Source: Pseudomonadota bacterium
GTDB taxonomy: Bacteria > Myxococcota_A > Polyangia > Haliangiales > Haliangiaceae
NCBI GenBank assembly: GCA_023430775.1
Contig: JAEYYY010000541.1
Location: forward strand, 1 to 12,569
Length of the DNA: 12,569 nucleotides
Reading direction: 5' to 3'
Below are positions 1-4,947 of the stretch, one piece after another. The position numbers were made by a program, and so were the translations under genes. The notes beneath the pieces are model-generated. The model ran no database searches and was not told the origin of the DNA. It was given only the letters and a program-made list of their open reading frames with translations. Numbering within the stretch: position 1 is the stretch's first letter; every line of letters begins with the position of its first letter.

Positions 1-266
1 ACCACACAGCGCGCGGCGAGGGCGCGTCCGTCACCCGCGGCGAGGACGGGCTTCGCGCGACAGATCGCGGCGCCGAGCTGCGCGATGATCTCGTGCACGA
101 ACGCCCCCTCGCCGGCGGCGAAGTCGCAGATCCGCAGCGCGCACAGCTCGTCGACCGACCTGCCGTGCAGCAGCGGCTCGAGCGCGACGCGCACCATCGG
201 TCCGGTGACCTCGGGCGGCGTGTAGACCACGCCGAGCGGGCGCTCGCGTGCGCGCGGGGCCGGCAC
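1..266 (-). CDS. N6-adenine DNA methylase, N-terminal part (runs off left edge)
   Basis: The 88 visible residues start VPAPRARERPLGVVYTPPEV. The 'GxVYTPPEV' stretch (about residues 11-20) is typical of the entry to N6-adenine methylase domains of the Eco57I/type I-IIG kind. It is followed by a motif I-like SAM loop, ICDFAAGEGAF (DPAAGSGAF in the usual family form), near residues 49-59. The catalytic NPPY motif would lie beyond the left edge, so activity and target specificity cannot be judged. The chosen start is GTG at 266, whose G is the last base of the upstream gene's TAG stop. This one-base overlap implies translational coupling, and no other start lies between that stop and the YTPP motif in a better position. 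The N-terminus before YTPP is short, so this may be a compact or stand-alone methylase rather than an R-M fusion. DFAAGEG instead of DPAxGSG is a small departure from the consensus. The family call is fairly sure; the role (restriction-modification, defence or orphan) is open. Confidence 0.72.
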   Translation of the reverse strand, partial: MPAPRARERPLGVVYTPPEVTGPMVRVALEPLLHGRSVDELCALRICDFAAGEGAFVHEIIAQLGAAICRAKPVLAAGDGRALAARCV

Positions 267-826
267 TACTTCAGCGCTGCCAGCAGCTCGTCCATCGACG
301 GATGATCGGCCGGGTTCTCGCCGACCTTGCGATACGAGATCGTGCCGCCCGGCTCGACGACGAACGTCGCAGGTCGCGCGATGCCCGAGCCGAAATCCTC
401 GACGCCCCAGCCCGTGATCATCGTCAGCTCGGTGTCGCTGTAGAGCTCGAAGCCGAGGCCGAGCTTGTCGCGAAACGCGGTGGTCGCCGCCGGATCCTCG
501 TTCGACACACCGACGACGACGGCCTTCGCCTCGTTGAAGTCACGATAGTGCGATTGCAGCTCGGCCATCTGCTTCTGGCAGTGCGGGCACCAGCCACCGC
601 GATAGAACACGACGACGACCTTCTGATCCTTGTCCTTGTCCCACAGCGTCGCGAGATCGAAGGTGCTGCCATCGCGCTTCTTGACCACCGCCGGCGGCGC
701 GACGGCGAGCGTGACATCGCGCTCCACCTCGGAGCGTCCCGCGCGCTTCGTTTGCTTGTTGGGGTTGAGCACCGGCGCCGGCGTACATGCCACCAGCACG
801 GCGAGGACGAGCATCGATCCACGCAC
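266..826 (-). CDS. Peroxiredoxin/thioredoxin-like lipoprotein with CPHC motif
   Basis: This is a 186-aa protein with a lipoprotein signal: a short charged start (MRGS), a hydrophobic stretch, and lipobox LVAC with the lipidated Cys at residue 14. It should therefore be anchored in an envelope membrane facing the periplasm. After a polar linker (15-45), the thioredoxin fold starts around residue 50. The active site reads FYRGGWCPHCQKQM, with Cys80-Pro-His-Cys83. This FYRGxWCPxC form is typical of the AhpC/TSA (Bcp-like) redoxin family, which reduces peroxides or exchanges disulfides. VVVGVSNEDP (about 103-112) and RPATFVVEPGG fit the later strands of that fold. The start is GTG at 826; an ATG four codons later (814) would remove the only N-terminal positive charge, so GTG is preferred. 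A TATACT hexamer lies 6 nt before this GTG. The stop overlaps the methylase start by one base. Peroxidase versus thiol-disulfide reductase cannot be decided from sequence alone. Confidence 0.85.
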   Translation of the reverse strand: MRGSMLVLAVLVACTPAPVLNPNKQTKRAGRSEVERDVTLAVAPPAVVKKRDGSTFDLATLWDKDKDQKVVVVFYRGGWCPHCQKQMAELQSHYRDFNEAKAVVVGVSNEDPAATTAFRDKLGLGFELYSDTELTMITGWGVEDFGSGIARPATFVVEPGGTISYRKVGENPADHPSMDELLAALK

Positions 827-832
827 GACCGC

Positions 833-838
833 AGTATA
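833..838 (-). promoter_or_regulatory. -10-like element 6 nt before the redoxin start
   Basis: Read on the minus strand, TATACT (five of six matches to TATAAT) is followed by GCGGTC and then the GTG start at 826. Transcription would begin at or beside the start codon, suggesting a leaderless message. No convincing -35 hexamer is seen 16-18 bp upstream. Confidence 0.45.
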
Positions 839-884
839 TCGCTACCAGTCGCTCGACCCTGTCCGAGAGGCCCACATCGGTGCC

Positions 885-915
885 TTGCGACCTACGAGGC
901 CGGTCCCTCTATCCT
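885..915 (+). promoter_or_regulatory. Putative promoter of the small lipoprotein gene
   Basis: TTGCGA at 885-890 and TATCCT at 910-915, with a 19-bp spacer that is longer than ideal. The -10 lies 7 nt before GTG 923, so the message may be leaderless. It is divergent from the redoxin promoter in a 96-bp intergenic region. Confidence 0.4.
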
Positions 916-922
916 GGTCGTG

Positions 923-1261
923 GTGCGAGGTCTGGTGGTGACTCTGGCGATGCTGACCGCGTGTGCGGTCGAGCCGCCGACAATCACGGCGGTGCCCGAT
1001 CAGTCGCTCGGCCTGGCGTCGCTCGAGGTGCTCGATGATCCGATCGCGAGCATCGGCACGGAACCGGTCGCCAGCGACTCCGACGATCTGTGCGCGCTCG
1101 CCGAGGCCTTGCCCGCCGACGATCCGTGCTCGCTGGTCTGCGATCCCGTCGCGCTCGAGCAAGCGATGATCGACGCCGGTGTCCAGACCGGTCGGTGTTA
1201 TCTGCTGTTCTGCCAGATGTCCGAGACCGTCCACGCAACCGTCGGCATCTGCCTCGAATAG
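923..1261 (+). CDS. Small Cys-rich lipoprotein of unknown function
   Basis: This 112-aa protein starts MRGLVVTLAMLTACAVEPP: a short signal peptide with lipobox LTAC and lipidated Cys14. The mature part is acidic and has six more Cys residues (in DLCALAE, DPCSLVC, GRCYLLFC and GICLE), so it probably forms disulfides in the envelope or outside the cell. I recognise no domain. The start is GTG at 923, because a TATCCT -10-like hexamer lies 7 nt upstream and the resulting signal peptide is well formed; GTG at 920 would add one residue. The reading frame stays open far upstream, but that part is antisense to the redoxin gene and is not coding. Third positions are strongly G/C, which supports a real gene. 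It is divergent from the redoxin lipoprotein, which also lies in the envelope and also starts MRG. A functional link is only a guess. Confidence 0.6.
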   Translation: MRGLVVTLAMLTACAVEPPTITAVPDQSLGLASLEVLDDPIASIGTEPVASDSDDLCALAEALPADDPCSLVCDPVALEQAMIDAGVQTGRCYLLFCQMSETVHATVGICLE

Positions 1262-1294
1262 CGCCGCTAGCAGACGGTGCTCGCCGAAAACAGA

Positions 1295-1321
1295 AAACCC
1301 GCCGAGTTCGTCGGCGGGTTT
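1295..1321 (-). terminator. Rho-independent terminator downstream of tRNA-Ala
   Basis: An 11-bp perfect stem, AAACCCGCCGA / TCGGCGGGTTT, encloses a 5-nt loop (gttcg). On the minus strand the stem is followed by a T-rich stretch (TTTTCTGTTTT including the stem end), so it best fits termination of the tRNA. On the plus strand the tail is poor in T, but the hairpin lies 33 bp after the lipoprotein stop and could act in both directions. Confidence 0.75.
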
Positions 1322-1329
1322 CCGTTCCG

Positions 1330-1402
1330 TGGAGCCTAGGGGGATCGAACCCCTGACCTCCAGAGTGCGATTCTGGCGCTCTCCCAGCTGAGCTAAGACC
1401 CC
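1330..1402 (-). tRNA. tRNA-Ala (anticodon CGC)
   Basis: The 73-nt cloverleaf folds completely: acceptor GGGGTCT/AGGCTCC, D-arm GCTC/GAGC, anticodon stem CCAGA/TCTGG with loop ATCGCAC, and T-arm AGGGG/CCCCT with loop TTCGATC. The anticodon is CGC, reading the alanine codon GCG, which is very common in this DNA. The acceptor stem has a G3-U70 wobble pair, the identity element of alanine tRNA, and the discriminator is A73. The 3' CCA is not encoded, so it must be added by the CCA-adding enzyme. The gene stands alone with its own promoter and terminator. I see no integrase or duplicated 3' end nearby that would mark it as an integration site. Confidence 0.96.
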
Positions 1403-1415
1403 GGAAGGGAGTGCA

Positions 1416-1444
1416 TGGGTACCAGCGAGGAACTGACCTGTCAA
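1416..1444 (-). promoter_or_regulatory. Promoter of tRNA-Ala
   Basis: On the minus strand there is a perfect -35 TTGACA (1439-1444), a 17-bp spacer ending in TGG, and the -10 TACCCA (1416-1421). TG one base before the hexamer is an extended -10. The predicted start is near 1409, leaving a 5' leader of about 7 nt before the mature tRNA. Confidence 0.65.
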
Positions 1445-1489
1445 CCTCACCCGCGTTCGCCGCGTGAAACCCCGCTGAGATCCGGGCTG

Positions 1490-2476
1490 TTAGCCTCCGA
1501 GATCGAGCGTGGCCAGGACCTTGTCGACCTCGCGGACGAGGTCGGAGACCGGCGGGCGAACGCCCCGGCGGACGAACGCGACGGTCTCGGTGATCACGGC
1601 GGGGTCGCGCAGGATCTTGCGGTGGCCGAGGCCCTCGGTGATCTCGAGGTGGGCGCCGGACCACGCGGCGGCGAGGGCATCACCGTGGCGGATCGGCACC
1701 TCGGTGTCCTCGCGATCGTGGATCACGAGCAGGCTGGCATCGCGGCGGGCGACCAGCGTCGAGAGCTGGAGCGCATCGAGGCCGAGGCCGGTGTGACGCG
1801 CGAGCGAGGCCTCGAGGGCGACGCGCTCGGAGTCGTCGAGCGACACCAGCTTCGCGAACCGTGCGACCGCGTCGTCGATCAGCACGTTCGGCGAGATCGC
1901 GACGTTGATCGGCGCATCGACACCGTTGCGGGCGTACGCGAGCAGCATCGCGGCGCTGCCGAACGAGTGCGAGATCGTGGCGTGCAGCGGACCGACGGCG
2001 GCGGCGACATCGGTGATCGCGTCGGCGTGGTCGGGCAGGTAGAGCCGGCTGCCGGGTGAATCACCGTGGCCGGGCGCATCGAAGGTGACCACCGACAGGC
2101 CGGCGGCGACGAGCGGCTCGATCAGGGCACCGAGCTGCGAGCCGCGACCCTCCCAGCCATGGACGAGCAGCACCGTCGGGCCGGCCCCGCCCCAGCGCCA
2201 CGCCTTGACGGTGGTGCGCGCACCGTTCCAGCGCGGCGAGCGCAGCGAGACCTCGACGTCGAATGGCCGGCCGGTCGCGAGCACCGCCCGCTCGCGGGCA
2301 GGACGCTCGAAGCGGCGCGGCGACGTGAACAGCCGCTCGGCGAGACTGGCGCCGAGCCCGTCGGAGAACGCGTAGGCGGCCTGGAGGCCGGCGCGAACCC
2401 AGCGGAGCGTCGAGGCGCTCGGCCTGGAAGAAGAACGAACGGTCGTGCTATTTCTGGACGTGGTCGAGCTCAACAT
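1490..2476 (-). CDS. Alpha/beta-fold hydrolase
   Basis: This 328-aa protein has a Ser/Thr/Arg-rich N-terminus (1-25), then the fold. The oxyanion-hole motif is LLVHGWEG (HGW at 106-108), and TFDAPGHGDS (131-140) is the usual strand-turn element. The nucleophile elbow SHSFGS places the catalytic serine at residue 171 (small-x-Ser-x-Gly, with Ser instead of the first Gly). VIHDREDTEVP (251-261) supplies the likely acid D257, and EGLGHRKILRDP supplies H285. The substrate is unknown (ester or lactone type). The start is ATG at 2476, preceded by GGGGGA at good spacing; no other ATG, GTG or TTG occurs in frame before the fold. It lies 13 bp behind the TetR gene on the same strand, so it is probably in its operon and is the repressed enzyme. 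An operator-like sequence falls within codons 8-14, which partly dictates the odd STTVR stretch. Confidence 0.88.
   Translation of the reverse strand: MLSSTTSRNSTTVRSSSRPSASTLRWVRAGLQAAYAFSDGLGASLAERLFTSPRRFERPARERAVLATGRPFDVEVSLRSPRWNGARTTVKAWRWGGAGPTVLLVHGWEGRGSQLGALIEPLVAAGLSVVTFDAPGHGDSPGSRLYLPDHADAITDVAAAVGPLHATISHSFGSAAMLLAYARNGVDAPINVAISPNVLIDDAVARFAKLVSLDDSERVALEASLARHTGLGLDALQLSTLVARRDASLLVIHDREDTEVPIRHGDALAAAWSGAHLEITEGLGHRKILRDPAVITETVAFVRRGVRPPVSDLVREVDKVLATLDLGG
2436..2453. promoter_or_regulatory. Second operator-like copy inside the hydrolase gene
   Basis: GAACGGTCGTGCTATTT (2437-2453) repeats 16 of the 17 bases found at 3105-3121 in the tetR promoter, in the same orientation. 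The core GAACG-GT-CGTGC is an imperfect dyad typical of TetR-family operators. It lies 24-40 bp into the hydrolase coding sequence. It could act as an intragenic roadblock or as a looping partner of the promoter operator about 670 bp away. Confidence 0.45.
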
Positions 2477-2489
2477 GTGAATCCCCCAT

Positions 2490-3092
2490 TCAGGAAATGC
2501 GTCGCGAGCCCGGTGCGCGCGCGGCGGCGAGCAGCCGGTCGAAGGCGTCGTTGGTGCGGCTCCTGGTGCCGCGGTCGTGCAGGAACCGGCCGAACGTGTG
2601 TGCGGCCAGCATGATGCCGTAGAGCTCGAAGGCGAACTGTTTTGGATCGAGGTCCGAGCGGAAGTGGCCCTCGGTGATCGCGATCTGGGCGGCCGTGGTG
2701 AGGGCGTCGATCCAGTCCTTGCAGGCGCGGACCAGCGCGTCGCGCGGTGCTCCGGGCCGGTCATCGAGCTCGGCGCTCGCACCGACGAAGAAGCACCCGC
2801 CATCACGCTCGCCCCACGCCATCCAGTGCTCGTACAGCGCCCGCACGCGCGGCTCGCCACGCGGCTTGCCGAGGGCCGGGACCATGACTTCCTGGACGAA
2901 CTGCCGCGCGGCCTCCTCGACCACCGCGACCTCGAGCGCCTCCTTGCTGCCGAAGTGAGCGAACAGCCCGCTCTTCGACAGCCCGGTGGCCTCGGCGAGG
3001 CGGCCGATCGTCAGCCCGGACACGCCGATCACGTTCGCGAGCTCGAAGGCTCGCGCCAGGATCGCCTGCCGGGTCTCGTCGCCCTTCGCCAT
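2490..3092 (-). CDS. TetR/AcrR-family transcriptional repressor
   Basis: This 200-aa protein has the usual TetR length. The N-terminal DNA-binding part is clear: ETRQAILARAFELANVIGVSGLTIGRLAE and then the recognition region GLSKSGLFAHFGSKEAL (about residues 37-53). The C-terminal ligand domain carries GGCFFVGASAELDDRPG (98-114), a pattern of a TetR subgroup often found next to alpha/beta hydrolases. This supports autorepression and control of the hydrolase behind it. The inducer cannot be inferred. ATG 3092 has no Shine-Dalgarno sequence but lies exactly 6 nt after a TATTCT -10, with TTGACA as -35, so the message may begin with the start codon. It is divergent from tlyA across 120 bp. Confidence 0.92.
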   Translation of the reverse strand: MAKGDETRQAILARAFELANVIGVSGLTIGRLAEATGLSKSGLFAHFGSKEALEVAVVEEAARQFVQEVMVPALGKPRGEPRVRALYEHWMAWGERDGGCFFVGASAELDDRPGAPRDALVRACKDWIDALTTAAQIAITEGHFRSDLDPKQFAFELYGIMLAAHTFGRFLHDRGTRSRTNDAFDRLLAAARAPGSRRIS

Positions 3093-3098
3093 GCCGCC

Positions 3099-3126
3099 AG
3101 AATAGAACGGTCGTGCTGTTTGTCAA
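3099..3126 (-). promoter_or_regulatory. tetR-hydrolase promoter with embedded operator
   Basis: On the minus strand there is TTGACA (3121-3126), a 16-bp spacer and TATTCT (3099-3104). The spacer is filled by AGCACGACCGTTCT (3104-3117 with the last base in the -10), an imperfect dyad with half-sites AGcACG / CGTtCT. A repressor bound there would block polymerase, so this is the natural autoregulatory site. The -10 ends 6 nt before the ATG. Confidence 0.7.
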
Positions 3127-3212
3127 CGCGAGGATTTGCGGAGAATCGGAAATGCGAGCGATCGTTCGTGATTTCTTGCAGGGATCGACGTCCGCCGCCA
3201 GCATGTCCGCCG

Positions 3213-3956
3213 ATGCCGCGCGAACGCCTCGACAAGATCCTCGTGGATCGAGGTCTCGTGGGCAGTCGCGAGCGGGCCCGCGCACTGATCATGCGTGGAG
3301 CGGTCCTGGTGCGCGGCCAGCCGGAGACCAAGCCCGGCACCCAGCTCGATCCCGGGGTCGAGATCGTCGTCCGCGAGGAGGATCATCCCTACGTCTCGCG
3401 CGGCGCGCTCAAGCTGGTGAAGGGCCTCGACACCTTCGCCATCGATCCCACCGGCAAGGTCTGCCTCGACATCGGCGCCTCGACCGGCGGCTTCACCGAC
3501 GTGCTGCTTCGCCGCGGCGCCACCCGCGTCTACGCGATCGACGTCGGCTATGGCCAGCTCGCGTGGTCGATCCGCAGCGATCCGCGCGTCGTCACCATCG
3601 AGCGCGAGAACGTGCGAACGCTGCCGCTCGAGCGGGTTCCCGAGCCCGCCGACCTCGCGGTGATCGACGTCTCGTTCATCTCGCTGACGCTGGTTCTCCC
3701 CCGCGTCGCCGAGCTGCTTCGACCTCCCGGCGACAAGCCGATCGTCGCCCTCGTCAAGCCGCAGTTCGAGGTCGGTCGCGACCTGGTCGGCAAGGGCGGC
3801 GTGGTGCGTGATGAAGCAGCGCGGCTCGGGGCGATCGACAAGGTGCGCGCGTGGGCCGCGGAGAACGGCTTCTCCGCCGGCGAGCATGTGGAATCGCCGA
3901 TCACCGGTCCGGCCGGCAACGTCGAGTACCTGCTCTTATTGAAGACGCCGACGTGA
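3213..3956 (+). CDS. tlyA: TlyA-family rRNA (cytidine-2'-O)-methyltransferase
   Basis: This 247-aa protein, the usual length for the family, joins an N-terminal S4 RNA-binding domain (RERLDKILVDRGLVGSRERA, residues 3-60) to an FtsJ-type SAM methyltransferase domain (about 62-247). Visible motifs are the family signature YVSRGALKL (60-68), the SAM loop CLDIGASTGGFTD (84-96), AIDVGYGQLAW (108-118), DVSFISL (152-158), LVKPQFE (180-186) and GNVEYLL (235-241). TlyA proteins 2'-O-methylate cytidines of 16S and/or 23S rRNA, and in mycobacteria this confers sensitivity to capreomycin. The older 'hemolysin' name reflects a secondary observation. The start is ATG at 3213, giving the expected MPRERLDKIL N-terminus; the frame is open further upstream but lacks S4 sequence there. 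There is no good Shine-Dalgarno sequence. It stands alone, divergent from tetR. Confidence 0.93.
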   Translation: MPRERLDKILVDRGLVGSRERARALIMRGAVLVRGQPETKPGTQLDPGVEIVVREEDHPYVSRGALKLVKGLDTFAIDPTGKVCLDIGASTGGFTDVLLRRGATRVYAIDVGYGQLAWSIRSDPRVVTIERENVRTLPLERVPEPADLAVIDVSFISLTLVLPRVAELLRPPGDKPIVALVKPQFEVGRDLVGKGGVVRDEAARLGAIDKVRAWAAENGFSAGEHVESPITGPAGNVEYLLLLKTPT

Positions 3957-4028
3957 CATCGAGCAAGCTTCGCACCGTCACGGCCGCGCAGCGCCGCCAG
4001 GAATTCCACGTCGCTGATCGACCGGAAG

Positions 4029-4034
4029 TAAGAT
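4029..4034 (+). promoter_or_regulatory. -10-like element 7 nt before the gene at 4042
   Basis: TAAGAT (four of six matches to TATAAT, TAnnnT form) is followed by ttttctc and the ATG. A GGAAG at 4024-4028 lies too far from the ATG (13 nt) to be a good ribosome-binding site, so a leaderless message is the simpler reading. No clear -35 is seen. Confidence 0.4.
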
Positions 4035-4041
4035 TTTTCTC

Positions 4042-4623
4042 ATGGCGAGGTCGATCGACTGGGCCGCGATCGAGAAGCTTCTCGTTCGCCAGGCCACGAC
4101 GAAGCTCGCCCGGCTCGCGCGCGATCATCGCGATGCCGTGTTCTACGGTGCCGTGGTCGATGTCGAGCCCTACGATGGCTGCTCGGTGCGCCTGCTGCTC
4201 AACACCGAGGAGCACCTGACGGCAGACAACGGCGGCGAGCCGGTCGCGGCCGATGATCTCCACAGCCGGTTCCTGCCCGGCGCGTTCGCGCACTCGCTGA
4301 AGCTCAGCGACAACGACGACTTTCCCGCGGCCGCGATCGAGGCGCTCGTCGAGCGCGACCTCGAGGATCCCGATGCCGACGAGGACGATCCTGAGAGCAC
4401 CACGTCGAAGCTGCTCGAGGTCGCGTGTCGCGTCGCGTTCGAGCTCGAGCACGGCGCGCTGCTCCAGCTGAAGCGGACGCCCGACTTCGCGATGGCGGTG
4501 ACCCGCGATCCGCGCGAGCCCGGCGACTTCTCGGTCGCACGCTACGCGAAGTTCAAGCGCCAGGCGATGGCCGCGCGGCGCTCGAACCCGGCGCTGATCC
4601 CGAAGCCGAAGCCCGGCGTCTGA
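4042..4623 (+). CDS. Conserved hypothetical protein, DUF4303-like
   Basis: This 193-aa soluble, acidic protein has no signal peptide or membrane segment. The first third (IDWAAIEKLLVRQATTKLA, then DAVFYGAVVDVEPYDGCSVRLLLNTEEHL, up to about residue 60) resembles the pattern of DUF4303 proteins: an N-terminal helix, then 'FYgfal' and 'NTEE'. This is recall of the pattern, not a search result. The middle holds an acidic loop (DLEDPDADEDDPEST, 106-120). The C-terminus is basic (YAKFKRQAMAARRSNP...KPKPGV). The start at ATG 4042 is supported by a -10-like TAAGAT 7 nt upstream. Codon use matches its neighbours. The stop abuts the stop of the opposing gene at 4624. The function is unknown; members of this family often occur near toxin-immunity-like loci, but nothing here shows that. 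Confidence 0.75.
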   Translation: MARSIDWAAIEKLLVRQATTKLARLARDHRDAVFYGAVVDVEPYDGCSVRLLLNTEEHLTADNGGEPVAADDLHSRFLPGAFAHSLKLSDNDDFPAAAIEALVERDLEDPDADEDDPESTTSKLLEVACRVAFELEHGALLQLKRTPDFAMAVTRDPREPGDFSVARYAKFKRQAMAARRSNPALIPKPKPGV

Positions 4624-4854
4624 TCAGCGGCGTCTCGCTCGCTGCTGCTTCGCGAGCTCGCCGATCGCCGCCTCGAGTGCGGGGCGCTTGTCGACGGGGA
4701 TGCCGATCGCGTCGAAGGACCACGACTTCGCGATCAGCGCGGGGGCCTCTGCGATCTGCTCGTCCGTCGGGTTGTCTCGCATCGCGATCACCTCGAGCAC
4801 GAGTGCTCGCATCTCCGGATCGAGCTTGTCGAACCAGTCTCGCTCCACGCTCAT
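4624..4854 (-). CDS. Small hypothetical protein (76 aa)
   Basis: MSVERDWFDKLDPEMRALVLEVIAMRD begins a short, mostly helical, charged protein with a basic tail (QQRARRR). It has no signal peptide, Cys or metal motif, and I recognise no family. It is convergent with the gene ending at 4623, with no base between the two stops; TGATCA at 4621-4626 serves both strands. Its start faces the promoter region of the second TetR gene, making a divergent pair across 77 bp. A TACCGT hexamer 7 nt before the ATG on the minus strand fits the TAnnnT-before-start pattern seen elsewhere, but without a -35. G/C-rich third positions and sensible composition favour a real gene over a chance frame. Confidence 0.6.
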   Translation of the reverse strand: MSVERDWFDKLDPEMRALVLEVIAMRDNPTDEQIAEAPALIAKSWSFDAIGIPVDKRPALEAAIGELAKQQRARRR

Positions 4855-4895
4855 CGAGACGACGGTACCGCGAACGGCAAAGCGGCAGATCGCGC

Positions 4896-4924
4896 TTGAC
4901 CGCCGGGGCTGCTGGCTTTATCAC
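4896..4924 (+). promoter_or_regulatory. Putative promoter of the second TetR operon
   Basis: TTGACC (4896-4901) as -35, a 17-bp spacer, and TATCAC (4919-4924) as a weak -10. The ATG follows 7 nt later, so initiation would fall at or near the start codon. TTTATC (4917-4922, spacer 15) is an alternative -10. Confidence 0.45.
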
Positions 4925-4927
4925 TTA

Positions 4928-4947
4928 CGGAATGAACGTTCACTCCG
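4928..4947. promoter_or_regulatory. 20-bp palindromic operator over the start codon of the second TetR gene
   Basis: CGGAATGAACGTTCACTCCG: 18 of 20 positions are symmetric around the centre at 4937/4938, with a perfect inner TGAACGTTCA. The ATG (4932-4934) lies within it. Its length, symmetry and place next to a TetR gene make it the likely autoregulatory site. In RNA it could also form a short hairpin at the start codon. Confidence 0.65.

Noticed and set aside
1330..1402. The tRNA as an attachment site for an integrated element
   Set aside because: No integrase, no repeat of the tRNA 3' end within the window, and flanking genes look like ordinary chromosome.
1467..1490. A terminator for the hydrolase (CCCG...CGGGGTTT on the minus strand)
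   Set aside because: Only four base pairs with an 8-nt loop; too weak to list as a feature.
1490..2860. A longer minus frame that would fuse extra N-terminal sequence to the hydrolase
   Set aside because: The extra part lies over the TetR gene in another frame, is Ser/Arg/Pro-rich and has no domain; ATG 2476 has a good ribosome-binding site.
4425..4931. An upstream extension of the second TetR gene
   Set aside because: It overlaps two other genes and is a featureless Arg-rich translation; the TetR fold starts well after ATG 4932.
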